Assembly (NCBI GenBank): GCA_943735955.1
Contig: OX030958.1
Coordinates: 2,611,531 to 2,675,530 of the forward strand
Reading direction: 5' to 3'
Source of the DNA: Piscicola geometra
Lineage: Eukaryota; Annelida; Clitellata; Hirudinida; Piscicolidae
Length of the DNA: 64,000 nucleotides
Positions 41,987 through 52,332 of this stretch are shown in pieces. Below the pieces are notes generated by a model. The model did no database searches. It was not told where the DNA came from and was given only the letters and a program-made list of their open reading frames with translations. Within the stretch, counting starts at the first letter, position 1, and each line of letters opens with the position of its first letter. Made by a program: the position numbers and the translations under genes.

Positions 41987-44900
41987 GTAGGTCTTTATTT
42001 AATCCGAAATTACCAATTAAAGTTTGATTTGCTGAATATATTATTTGTCATTTTGGCACTAAATTGTAAAAGTTAACATAATTTGAATGAAACTCATTTC
42101 AACGTTGGATCGATTTCATTTTGTTTATTTTCACGGAATCACCAACGCCCCTCGTGATTAATGTATCAAACAAACATTGGCGCACAGTTTACATAAGACA
42201 TCATTTGCATAGGTCACGAGTTAATCTCTCCACACCCTGCACTACCCACCATTGAAACACACAAACACTGCTATAGTCACGCTAAGCGTTGTACATTGTT
42301 ACATTTAGAGTCTAAATTCTAGATGGTCACCTCAACAGGACACAAATTGCTTTCCACATCTTCAGTGAACGTCTCAAGGGAAGAAGGAAGTCTGTCTTCA
42401 TGATGGAGCAGCTCAAGTACTTGGAGGAGGTTTGCTTCATCCCTTGCCACCCTTTGTGTTTGGAGATTTTTTTCTACTTTAAAAAACTTTTTGTAGTGCT
42501 TGAAGTGGTACTTCTTTTCATAATGATTTGAACAAAATCTATCATCATTTTCATGCATAGGTATTGACTTTTAGGAGCCATTAACAACATTGATAAAAAG
42601 TAATGAATTTTGTATTATTTACCTTAAAAATTTCAAATAATTTTTTTTTCACAAAAATGGAATAGAAGCAATCAAAACCTCTCCAGAGACTCAAGGAAAA
42701 GGAAGAAGAGTGTGCACATCTGAGTCAGGAACAGAGCCAAACGGATTGCGAAATACAAGAACTCACTGCAGCCATATTCGAAGTTTTTAAAGCAATTTTT
42801 AAATTCAATAAAAGCTTACTTGCTCTTTAAAATTAATATTCAATATTTCTCAGTTTAAGTCTTTTAAATATTAATTTATTAATTTTTTTATTAATTAAAT
42901 TTATTTATTTATTCATTAAATTATGTTATATATTCATTAAATTAGTTTATTTATTTATTCATTAAATTAGTTTATTTATTTATTCATTAAATTAGTTTAT
43001 TTATTTATTCATTAAATTAGTTTACTTAGTTATTCATTAAATTAGTTCATTTAGTTATTCATTAAATTAGTTTATTTAGTTATTCATTAAATTAGTTTAT
43101 TTAGTTATTCATTAAATTAGTTTATTTAGTTATTCATTAAATTAGTTTATTTAGGTATTCATTAAATTAGTTTATTTAGTTATTCATTAAATTAGTTTAT
43201 TTATTTATTTATGCTTTCATTTATCTTCTTTTACTTATATCTCAACTTTTACACCTAATGATCTTGTCTTCCACATGACAAGGAGGCGAACAAGATGATC
43301 CAGGAGGCGACCCTGCGGAGGATCAGTGCCGAGAAGAGGCTCAAGGAGGCCGAGGGAGAGGTACGAGCATGCATTCATTCATCCATGCATGCATTCATTC
43401 ATTCATCCATGCACTCACTCATTCCAACTTGCATGCATGAATGAGTGAATGCATGCATTGGAGAATTTGAAAGATTGGTCAACGAATGCTTGAATGCATG
43501 AAACAATTCAACAATTCATTAATACACTGCAGGATAAATATCAACAGTATGATTATATTAATTCTATAGTATAGTACTACCATGAGTATACTATATTACA
43601 GTACTAGTGTGAGTATCTGAATACTATAGTATAACTTGAAAAAAACTTTGCTCGTTGGTTATTGTTTGAACAAAAAAGCCATTGCAAACGACCACGACTA
43701 CCACCAGATCGAAGTGCTGAAGGAGGAAGTAGCAGCTCTGAAGAAGATCATCATCAACAACCACCCTCCGCCAAAAGCGTCCACAGCCCTCTCCTTCCTC
43801 TCTCCCCCCTCACCCACTCCCATCGGCAACTTCATCAAACTCCATCGCAGGGCAGCCAGCCACAACACGCTCAACACCGCTGCTTCTGCTGGAGGAGGAG
43901 GAGGCAGTAATAATAATAAAGATGTGATGGCAGCAAGCTCCATCATTGTCGCTCCCTTCTCCTTCAATGCTGTGAGATTGGTGGTGATGATGATGACACT
44001 TTCGATGAATGTGTACTGGCATTTGATTCGCGTTTCTTAACATCGACACTACGGCGAATACTGACAGGTTGATGGCGGTAGAAAAAGTCTATTTATAGCC
44101 TGGAAAAGTAGACCAACCCTTGACGAATCAGACGCTTTCATCAGTGACCTACTTAAGTGGGACATCACTCCGTGCCTTGACTTCCCCAACAAAGAGGTCA
44201 AAAGACGTCGAATTTATTTTTTAATATAATGATGATGATGATCATGATTATGATGATAGGAGGAATCTTGATGGTGGTGGCGATGAAAATGATGATGACG
44301 ATGAGAAGAAGGATAGTAATGATGATGATGATCTATTCAACTGCAGTTGTCTGGCAAGGTGTACGAAGCGATCTTGCAGAACCAGCTCTTCGTCGAGCCG
44401 CTGGACAACTTCCATGTCCACAAGTTCGAGCTTCGAGACGTCTGCGTCTTTCACTCGATTGATTACCTAAACACCATGTATAAAGCGCATTTTTTAATGC
44501 CAAAGATCGGGAGTAGCTACCATTACACTATTTCAACAAAATTAAATTCGTGTCATTGCAAAACTTTGGAGAGAAAAAATAAGATGCAAAAGGGCGCCTT
44601 ATACAAGTGTTTCAGTGTAGTTGATTCGTTCTATTTACTTACTTTTAATTAAAGACCGACCGAAATTCGGCTCGGTTTCGGTTTCGGCGCCGAAATTGCA
44701 AATTTTCTCAGTTTCGGCAATTTTTCGGTTTCGGCCTAATCAAAATTTAAAATTTCGGTCATTTTTCGGTTTCGGCCAAATCAAAATTTACAATTTCGGC
44801 TTAATTTCGGTTTTGTCCGAAATGGATCTCATATTTACCGAAAACTTAAATTTTTGTTTATTTATGTAGTTTATCTGGTATATCTGTGTATCCTCAATCA

Positions 44901-47698
44901 AACTCGAACTATTAAGTTTGGGTTCGATTCTCATCTCTATTTGATCTTTATTAGATATCGTGGTTAATTGATTTATGGGTGGCATAAGACTAATTGTTCG
45001 AATAAGATAAACAAGCATGTGGAATTCTAGATATCCATGCTTTGAAAAACAGATTTGGCTTCGATTAATTAATTCAACAATAAATTGTGAAAATGTCGTT
45101 GAATCCTATTTGTAAGTTTTTTTACAAAATGGCAGTCGGACCAAAGCAAAGCCTGTTGTACTACATGTTTAAAATCATCTTCTTTCGGTAGTACACAGCC
45201 TAGGAAGCAGACTGTTTGTGGTTTGAAAACCATCTTCAAAAACACCAAAGAATTGTTCACCAGGTTTTTGTTAGACGTTGAAGAGAAAAATTATCTGGCG
45301 ACAGTAGCGAAGAAAAGAAAATGAGTAGAATCTGTTTCACAGACTGTTTCAGTTCAGCAACCAGTTTTCAATTTTCAAAAAGATCGCAGAACTTGGCCAG
45401 AGGATCATCCCTCTACTCAGGCAATCGACAAATGCATCATGGATTTGATCATTGTTGATATGCTTCCATATTCAAAAGGTTGAATTTGGCTGATCCAACT
45501 GCCTCAAAAACTTACCGTTTAAAGAGCTTGATGCCAGCAACGTACAAAAAAGTGAATCAAAACAGTTAAATAGCCCTTTTTTAAAAAGAATGGATTAGTT
45601 TTATAACAGATGGGTGGACGAATCCGACCAAATTTTGCCCTTTACCTAGTTTTACTGATCATTTGGTGCATGAAAGTTCAAGAAAGAAAGTTGTTTTGAA
45701 TGCCATGGTCTTAGAAGAAAACCATACAGGAGCTTATTTGGCATCAAAATTAAAAGAAGCAATTCCGAACTGGGAGATAAAGTTCACCTGGGCATCCGTG
45801 ACAATGCGCCCAACATGGTGAGCTCAATGCGTATTGCGGGAATACGTGACTTTGATTGTTTTGCACATAACCTACAACTTGTCGTGAAAGATGCTATTTT
45901 TCTTCAAACTTCAGTGGAGAAAGTTACCAAAAAATCAAGAAAAATAATTTATCACTTCAAACACAGCGAACAAGCTTGTCATCATCTTAAGGAAATACAA
46001 AAATCAGCTGATGTTCCACAACATTCACTGATTCAAGATGTTGAGAGGCGTTGGAACAGCTCATACTTGATGCTGTCTAGGCTAAATGAGCAACAAAAAG
46101 CAATTAACTTTTATTCCGTTGAACATGGAGACATCCACTATTTAACAAAAAAGAAGTTTTAAACTTTATCAAACCAAACTTTGTTGCAGGAGAGAATTCC
46201 ATCAACAAGGCAGAACAAATACTGTAAAATAACGTTTTAAACCGTATGGGCTCATCGTCCTTATGGGATATTCACGACAGAGTTAACCTCAATAACCAAA
46301 ACAACGATGATGCCGCCAAGAAGACGCCTGAACACGAACGCCAAATGCAGGCGTATCTTAAAGAGCCTAGGATCAACAGAGCATCCAACATTTTTGCGTA
46401 TTGGCATTGCAGTCAATATTCATGTCTTGAGCCTGCTGCTCGAAAATACTTATTTGCACTCCCAACAAGTGTGGCTAGCGATCAACTGTTTAGTTCTGCT
46501 GGGCAAATCTACGCAGATCGTCGCAGCTACCTTCTTGGTGAAAATGTTTAAAAACTGTCATTTCCTGCTTACAATATTCGTTTGTTCGGATTTAATTATT
46601 AAACAGAAATTTTTATCATTCAATACTATTTTTTTATTTTAATAAACAATTACTTACGTAGACCATTTTTGTTGTTGAAAAACTTATTTTTTGGCTTAAA
46701 ATATACGCTTGTTTGGATTTACTTATTAAACTGGCATTGTCATCGTTAAATACTATTTTCTCGTTTTTAATAAAAGTTGGGAAAATTTCGGCTTCGGTTT
46801 CGGCCGAAATCAAAATATCTGTTTCGGTCGGTCTCTACTTTTAATCATGTTCCTCAATGTCACCACTCAAACAACATCTATCAAAACCCCAACCACCATC
46901 ATTTCCAAACTTTTCCCGCCAACTCTACTTTTTCCCGCTACCACCATGCACCCACCCTCCAGCTTCTGCAGTCTGTGCCAGCAGACGACGACGTGCGAAT
47001 ACGTCGTCAGTCTGCACGGAGACAAGAGCAACACCAGTGCCATCTCCACCTTCGCCAGGAACAGGGTTGCCTTCATAAATGCCCTTGACTTGATTTTGTA
47101 TAAATTAATCATTCAAAATCATTTATATATTTATATATTCATGATATTTATTAAATATGTTTATTTATTTATATATCCATTTCTATTTTCATTTTCTATG
47201 CCGTTAATCAAAACTATTTCTTAATCACATTGTCATCCTACAATCACCAACACTGATCATGGAAAATCAATTTAAAACTAAAGCACAAAATAAATCGCTA
47301 GAAAGGAATTAAACAAACTATCGATACGACGACCGTGGCACGCAGGTGATATCGGTCTGTAGCCTCGTCTCCTACCTCCGCTACATCACTCTCGACATCG
47401 TGCGCTTGCAAGGTGCTCGCTACACTTTGATGTCTTCATTGCCTTCAAGTCGAAAATTTCATTTAATTAATTAAATATTACAAGATCTACGTGGTCTGGT
47501 AACATTTATTAAAAACACAAAAATCGAATAGAATAATCAATTGATATTTTCTTTTTAACTCAATCAAAGCTAGATCCATTACTGACTTAAATTTAATCAA
47601 TCTAAATTATATTTGATTCGCCAGAGGACCAAATGTACGCAGAGATCCTCGACCTGCTCAAGAGAATGTCCCTGACCAGACTGGGCTTCACCGAATGA
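41919..47698 (+). CDS. RAB3IP: RAB3IP/RAB3IL1 (Rabin8/GRAB) orthologue, Sec2-type Rab guanine nucleotide exchange factor
   Basis: Family knowledge: Rabin8/GRAB proteins activate Rab8 (and bind Rab3A) through a Sec2 coiled coil, acting in vesicle traffic and ciliogenesis. Ten plus-strand exons join in frame: 41919-41986, 42339-42429, 42666-42782, 43283-43360, 43708-43971, 44068-44196, 44347-44477, 46963-47065, 47346-47412, 47625-47698 (1122 nt, 373 aa, close to human RAB3IL1). Residues about 38-135 form the Sec2 coiled coil (KEEEC..LS, ELTAAIFEEANKM, AEKRLKEAEGE, LKEEVAALK). Residues 207-249 match the AWKS-PTLDE-PCLDF segment. The C-terminus (ISVCSLVSYLRYI, DQMYAEILDL.KRMSLTRLGF) matches human [13 protein letters not shown] and MSLAKLGF. 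The last bases of exon 7 are uncertain. The gene is head-to-head with SHOC2. I cannot tell RAB3IP from RAB3IL1; invertebrates probably have one ancestral gene. Confidence 0.9.
42339..42429 (+). CDS. RAB3IP: RAB3IP-like exon 2 (residues 24-53), start of coiled coil
   Basis: The exon encodes TQIAFHIFSERLKGRRKSVF then MMEQLKYLEE, between acceptor CTCAACAG and donor GTTTGC. It corresponds to human LSRLRSPSVLEVREKGYE just before the Sec2 domain. The opposite strand has an open frame of 79 codons over this region, which I consider a shadow. Confidence 0.7.
42666..42782 (+). CDS. RAB3IP: RAB3IP-like exon 3 (residues 54-92), Sec2 coiled coil
   Basis: The exon encodes KQSKPLQRLKEKEEECAHLS through EIQELTAAIFE, matching human KLKDEECERLS and ELEELTASLFE. 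Acceptor is AATAG, donor GTTTTT (weak). Confidence 0.9.
42783..43282. repeat. 25-bp AT-rich minisatellite in RAB3IP-like intron 3 (about 42890-43205)
   Basis: The unit is ATTAAATTAGTTTATTTAGT followed by TATTC, about 12 copies; ATTC occurs every 25 bp. The remainder of the intron is unique AT-rich DNA. Confidence 0.9.
43283..43360 (+). CDS. RAB3IP: RAB3IP-like exon 4 (residues 93-118), Sec2 coiled coil
   Basis: The exon encodes EANKMIQEATLRRISAEKRL then KEAEGE, matching human EAHKMVREAN and AEKQLKEAQGK. Acceptor is GACAAG, donor GTACGA. Repeats of ATTC/ATGC follow the donor at once. Confidence 0.95.
43361..43450. repeat. ATTC/ATGC repeats at the donor of RAB3IP-like exon 4
   Basis: GCATTCATTCATCCATGCAT-type repeats begin six bases after the exon border. 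An inverted copy (ATGCATGAATGAGTGAATGC) follows near 43430. Confidence 0.8.
43708..43971 (+). CDS. RAB3IP: RAB3IP-like exon 5 (residues 119-206), end of coiled coil and linker
   Basis: The exon encodes IEVLKEEVAALKKIIINNHP and a Ser/Thr/Gly-rich linker ending PFSFNA, with donor GTGAGA. The start equals human IDVLQAEVAALKTLV. The linker has low-complexity GGGGG and NNN runs. Confidence 0.92.
44068..44196 (+). CDS. RAB3IP: RAB3IP-like exon 6 (residues 207-249)
   Basis: The exon encodes VDGGRKSLFIAWKSRPTLDE and on to ITPCLDFPNKE, matching human FAEFQAWRESPTLD and GPCLDF. Acceptor is CTGACAG, donor GTCAAA. Confidence 0.93.
44347..44477 (+). CDS. RAB3IP: RAB3IP-like exon 7 (residues 250-292); 3' border uncertain
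   Basis: The exon encodes LSGKVYEAILQNQLFVEPLD then NFHVHKFELRDVC, matching human [20 protein letters not shown]. Only the donor GTATAA at 44478 fits the phase of exon 8. The closer donors GTCTGC and GTCTTT end in phase 0 and would break the frame, so the last 13 codons (after RDVC) are tentative. Confidence 0.75.
44866..45015 (+). repeat. Possible tRNA-derived insertion inside the hAT element
   Basis: TAGTTTATCTGG (44867-44878) resembles a pol III A box and GGTTCGATTCT (44921-44931) a B box. A perfect AAACT/AGTTT stem lies between them. The 3' border and flanking duplication are not clear, so this may be chance. Confidence 0.35.
45090..46551 (+). pseudogene. Broken hAT transposase (ZBED-like)
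   Basis: Fragments in different frames resemble hAT/ZBED transposases. 45400-45540 has IDKCIMDLIIVDMLP and a LADPTASKTYRLKSLMP segment. The open frame 45815-46162 contains FDCFAHNLQLVVKDA and LIQDVERRWNSSYLMLSRL, the conserved core with the RW residues. The open frame 46246-46551 contains the dimerisation region ARKYLFALPTSVASDQLFSS. Frameshifts and stops separate the parts and no BED zinc finger is recognisable, so the copy cannot make a complete enzyme. Confidence 0.88.
46963..47065 (+). CDS. RAB3IP: RAB3IP-like exon 8 (residues 294-327), Cys-rich segment
   Basis: The exon encodes FCSLCQQTTTCEYVVSLHGD to STFARNR, equivalent to human CALSGLTRTCRHRIRLGD and ARIT. Acceptor is CCCTCCAG, donor GTTGCC (weak). 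The frame into exon 9 is supported by similarity. Confidence 0.85.
47346..47412 (+). CDS. RAB3IP: RAB3IP-like exon 9 (residues 328-349)
   Basis: The exon encodes VISVCSLVSYLRYITLDIVR then LQ, matching human [20 protein letters not shown]. Acceptor is GCACGCAG, donor GTGCTC. It ends in phase 1. Confidence 0.93.
47625..47698 (+). CDS. RAB3IP: RAB3IP-like exon 10 (residues 351-373 and stop)
   Basis: The exon encodes DQMYAEILDLLKRMSLTRLG then FTE and TGA, matching the human C-terminus MFWEVMQLRKEMSLAKLG. Acceptor is ATTCGCCAG. Confidence 0.94.
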
Positions 47699-50600
47699 CC
47701 TTATGTTGTGTCTCTCTACAATATATTTTGATGTATATTTCAAGCAAACGATATTATAAAGTTATCATTTTCTTTTAGTCGCCAGACAGAATTGTTGATC
47801 AACAACATGTTGATGCACTAACTAATTGTTTCATATTATATTCAATATTTGTAATCAATCGTTTATGTGTTTTACAAGACTCTTTCGAAACGTTATGTTA
47901 TTTATATTTTCAATACTCAAACTTTTCAGTTTTCAAGGCTCTTTCCCGTCTAACCTTTAAGTTTTCACACCGTCATCACCCACTACATCCTACCCAAATG
48001 TCATTTAGAATGGCGCATTCACTCATTCATCCATCATTAATTCCCATCACCCATTGTGCATCATACTAATTATAATATTTATAATAATATTTTTAATAGT
48101 CTTCATCATAATAATAATTGATTTTCATTCGTCCCTTTGAAGTGCAATTTGAATGTTCATAATCAGCTTGCTCATCATTTACTTTCTTGTCTTTGCACCA
48201 ACAGCCCATCTAACATGCCATATACTTTCTTGTCTTTGCACCAACAGCCCATCTAACATGCCATATACTTTCTTGTCTTCAATCGTCTTTTTGACGCTAT
48301 TTACCCAGATGATTAATGGTGAAAAGCACATACATGTATGTATGTCCAATGTTATTTGATTGGTGCATTGAGGCATGTTGGCAGTTTTGAAGCTTGCATA
48401 TCAGCAACACCTTGCCATTTTTATCGACGCCACAATAGCTTCTGCAATGGAGTTCACCAGTTCAGTATCATTTGCAGGCTTCCATGCCTCCACAACTGCA
48501 TTTATCTTTCCGCTATTCACCTCAGTTTTTTGTGATTTAACAGAAATATATCGGTTTTTAATGATGTTTTTTAATAAATTTTTCAAATTCATGTTTAAAA
48601 TTCTCCGAGTTTCAGGTCTTCAGCACAAGGAATCCGGTGTGTCACGGAAATTTTTCAAGTTTTAGAACATTTTTCAGTAGCTCGCAAAAGATGTCAAGGA
48701 AAAAAATGCCATACAAATCACAACTATCTTTTGTTTTGTACACTGAAAGAAGCAAAGATCCTCCATAAGCACGTGTGCACTCGCGTACGAGGAGGAAGGT
48801 GCTTGGAGGGGGGAGGTGCTTGGAGCGGTCTAATGACCACGCATGAATCATGCAGGCAGGCTGATTGCTGCTCGCTAACCACACGGCAATTTACTCTTCA
48901 GGCCGGCATTTGAGTTGAAAATGGAGGCTTGCAAGAAGGACGAGAGAGCCGTCATTAAATCGACGACTAAATGACTGGCATTCCTTATCATTCCATCAAT
49001 TACGATTCCTTGTATATATTGTCTGCTGCCTCCCCAGTCCTCCACTCGTTCTCGCTCAAGACTGTCGCTGCTGCTGCTGCTGCTTGGAATCTGTTTGGGG
49101 CGATCATTTTGATATTTTAAATATATTTTAAAATTAGATGAATTCTATTTTGAATTATTAAATAAAACCAGTGTCAACTTTACCTTCGAATTCTGTTGGC
49201 AAAGTCTGCTTGCTTAAGGAACTCTAATGTTTTCTGCTTCATCGGAGTCGAAAGCTTCGAGGAGGACGCATGCTGTTTGCAGTGCTTTCCTGAGTCGCCA
49301 GTCAGAAGTGAGAGGAGTGTTTAGATGTGCAGATATATCTTGCTGGAAGGGTGCGCGCGTGTTGCATGAGTTTGCATCCGAGTGTGTTTTTTGTTGATGT
49401 TCGAATACATGTGTAGACTTCTTTATTTACATGAACCTGAATCGTTGTTTATGAATACATATATGTGTGCATGAAACTAAAAACACATGATTATATACCA
49501 GGTTAAACTCATAAAAAACACTCACAGAAAAAGATAAACACTTTTAGAAAAAACGTCTGAAATACACGTGTGTTGCGTTCGTTACAGACGCGGTTGCAAT
49601 TACAAAAAATTCACTTGTATCACAATTACAGAGGCTTTCATGCGAAAGTATGATGACACAAAATTGAGGGAAATTACACAAAATTGCTGTCTCAGAATTC
49701 CTGCTTTTTTCTTCGCTCTTTTTTTCTCGTCTTTTTGGCGTTTTTATTGATTTTTTACAGAAGTTTGATTTTTCTAAAATATGTATTAAATGAAAAAGTT
49801 TTTATACAAATAAGTTTATTAATCGACTAAAGTCATCATGATAAAAAAACTCTTTAAACAAATAATTTCGTAATTAAAAAAAAAACATTTTCGACAAAAA
49901 TTAATTGACAGGTAAGATCATCGTAGAAGTTAATCTTTGCCTTGAAAGCCCATTTTAGGAGAACTTTTCAAATCGACAATTTTATATTTCACAAAAACGT
50001 GTAAAAATTATTCTGGGAAATATATTTTCAGGCCGCCATTCATAAAAGAATAAATCTTAAAGTTCAAAGAGCATGGAAATCCTTGTTCGTTTACTGATTT
50101 TAAAAATATTCCTTCAAATAAATTGTTGACAAAAAAGCATTAAAAACATTTTTTCTTCAAATCAAAACTATTAGAAATAATTACAATTCACACAAAATTT
50201 TTATATTTTGAAAATTTAACACGAAATAATCTCAGAATAGCGGTTCATTGAATCGTCAGTCAGTCATAGACGGCAATTAGTACGCCTTCTCAATGGAACG
50301 AACAATACGCTGGAAAGCCTTTCAAATCTAAAGTTCTTGCCACCACAACTTTTTTCGTAGATTCATTTTATTCTGACTTTCAACTTTAATTGATTTTTCA
50401 ATATCAAGTTTGGTTTTTTAAATTATTTTCCGAGATTTTCTAGCTCGCAAAAGATGACTGATTTTTCTGTTAAATTAAAAATGTCAACAGTTTGCTTTAG
50501 TTTTTATTTTTATAGATCTTTTAAACTTGAAAATTTTGAATTCTTTCTTAGTAAAAGAGTTTTTCTAGCGCAAAATTATGTACGTACATTTTACGCTGCC

Positions 50601-51484
50601 TTGCACGATAACCATTTAAAGTGTAAACTATTGAAAATTGATAACACCAATGATATCCATAGTCATAGTTCTCGAGTCTGCCGTTTCCCTTTTCAGGAGC
50701 TTTCGACACTCCGTTTGAAGCGCTTGCAAACAAAAGTCTTTTGTGAAGAAAGTTCTTTCGGCTTCTTTGAATCGAGCTTTTCTTTGTTGCAACTAGCTTC
50801 TATCACAGCTCTAATTTAGCATTTGGATGCACTGAATAGCTGAGTAGTTGTTCTCGCAATCTGAGATTTGTGCGCTGACAGCATTGAAAATTAGAAGTCG
50901 TTACCTTCGAGGTGAAGAAACAGAAAAGCGGTATATTCTAGTGCCTTTCATAAAAATAGTGGCATTTCAATTCTGAAGAATTCTTTCAAACATTTTTCCT
51001 ATTTTCCACAAGGAACAAATATAACATTTATTGCTCACGTTGAAAATCTTTAAAAAACCTTTGACAATCAAACGATTTTTTTCTTCACACTTTTCAATTG
51101 TTAAAAAAATGATTCAAAACATAAGAAAGGATATAATTAGTTGAACCCAATGTTAGCAGTTGGCCATAGAATTAAAAAAAGATAAATACATCCAGTTTTT
51201 CTGAATATTTTATCTTAAAAGTGAAGCGTCAAATAAGTTCAAACACTAATTGATATTTACATACATTTTAAATATTCAACGGTTCAGTATTTACTATTAA
51301 AAATCATGGAACTTTTTTTAAAGTTTGAACTATTCACAAGCACAATCAAAATAACGCTCAAAGCAAACAAACTGACAAAAAGATTACAAAGTTAGTATTA
51401 ATGAACATAGATCATACATTTATCCACATTTAATTTCAATACTTAGTATGAATTTCAACAAACAATTCAAATTTGATTGTTTGT
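47699..51484. other. Intergenic region between RAB3IP-like 3' end and Distal-less 3' end
   Basis: About 3.8 kb of AT-rich DNA between convergent genes. It holds a 43-bp direct duplication at 48181-48266, a short (CTG)n at about 49070, and several frames of 60-120 codons with no recognisable similarity. I see no gene that I can support. Confidence 0.6.
48181..48278. repeat. 43-bp tandem duplication
   Basis: The unit ACTTTCTTGTCTTTGCACCA continuing to TAACATGCCATAT occurs at 48181-48223 and 48224-48266, with a partial third copy. Confidence 0.93.
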
Positions 51485-51487
51485 GAA

Positions 51488-51493
51488 TTTATT
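51488..51493 (-). terminator. Polyadenylation signal AATAAA of the Distal-less gene
   Basis: On the minus strand AATAAA lies about 72 bp beyond the Distal-less stop codon, in the expected place. Cleavage would fall near 51465-51480. Confidence 0.5.
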
Positions 51494-51564
51494 CCCTCAA
51501 AAAAAATATTCAGCAACCAAAATAATTTGAAGAAATGTATGAAAATATGTTTAATTCTGGGGAA

Positions 51565-52332
51565 TCAAGCAAGAAGCGTGTGATGAGGGGGCAAAGAGCG
51601 ATGGTGGTTTGCGTGGTGGTGAGTGGGATTATACCATGAAACCGGGTAAACGTTGCAAGGGAGGGTGTTGTTGTAGAAGTTGGAAGACGCATAGTTGTAG
51701 GAGTTGGGGTAGCGTTGTGGCGCCTCTTGTGTGGCAGCTCTGACATACGAGGCTTGGTAGGGGTGGCTGGTGTGGTTGTAGTGAGCATGTTCGGCTGGGA
51801 GGTGAGAGTGGTCGCTGTACTCCCTGGAAGGGATGAAGATGGACTGGGACCAGGTTGAGGGGTTGTTGTGGTGGACAACTTCATCTTCTTCCAGCTGCGG
51901 AGACATCTGAGCGGACATCTGTCGTTCCATTGGAGATGCAGTCGACTTGTACTTGAGCGGTGTCTCGTAAGCCTGACCGAGCATTTGAGCTTCCATCTCG
52001 CTGGACTCTTCAGCGTTGAACGTCTTGGTGAGTCGAGGACTGCTGAAGTTCTTTTTGCAAAATTTTGTGTCGTCACACGAGTCCTGCAGGTCACTGTTCG
52101 CTTCGCCGTTGCTGCCTTCGTTTTGGTTCGTCAATGGCGCTATCACGGTCGGAGGTGGTCCTGTGTTGTCTGCTTGGTCCAGCTCGTTGTACTCCTTGTT
52201 GCCACTCTCTGTCTTGCTCTTGCCTCGCATGCCCGTCCAGTTCTCCTTCTTCTCAGTCTTCTCCACGCCGATGCACTGCTGCTTGATCATCTTCTTCACC
52301 TTGCTTCTCCTGTTCTGGAACCAGATCTTCAC
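51565..52332 (-). CDS. Dll: Distal-less exon 3 (255 codons and stop), homeodomain residues 45-60 and C-terminal region
   Basis: The exon begins with GTG (Val) after acceptor [28 protein letters not shown]. It is followed by a Ser/Glu/Asn-rich region, a His/Tyr-rich region and the end HHTLLA. Helix 3 is complete. Confidence 0.97.
   Translation of the reverse strand: MKIWFQNRRSKVKKMIKQQCIGVEKTEKKENWTGMRGKSKTESGNKEYNELDQADNTGPPPTVIAPLTNQNEGSNGEANSDLQDSCDDTKFCKKNFSSPRLTKTFNAEESSEMEAQMLGQAYETPLKYKSTASPMERQMSAQMSPQLEEDEVVHHNNPSTWSQSIFIPSREYSDHSHLPAEHAHYNHTSHPYQASYVRAATQEAPQRYPNSYNYASSNFYNNTLPCNVYPVSWYNPTHHHANHHRSLPPHHTLLA

Larger units (their letters stand above)
44650..46837 (+). mobile_element. 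hAT-superfamily DNA transposon, 2188 bp, degenerate, with 8-bp target duplication
   Basis: The termini are TAAAGACCGACCGAAA at the left and the complement of TAGAGACCGACCGAAA at the right. They are flanked on both sides by CTTTTAAT (44642-44649 and 46838-46845), an 8-bp duplication typical of hAT. Both subterminal regions are rich in TTTCGG motifs (left about 44660-44825, right about 46785-46830), possibly transposase binding sites. The insertion lies in intron 7 of the RAB3IP-like gene, in the same orientation as that gene. Confidence 0.95.

Noticed and set aside
42319..42558. 79-codon minus frame
   Set aside because: No recognisable similarity; the plus strand of the same place fits RAB3IP-like exon 2 with matching phases.
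48401..48592. 63-codon minus frame with a plausible-looking segment AVVEAWKPANDTELVNSIAE
   Set aside because: Its composition looks coding, but there is no family match, no neighbouring exon and no clear start context. It may be a remnant of something I cannot identify.
50454..50819. 121-codon plus frame
   Set aside because: AT-rich intergenic DNA, no similarity and a composition like its surroundings.
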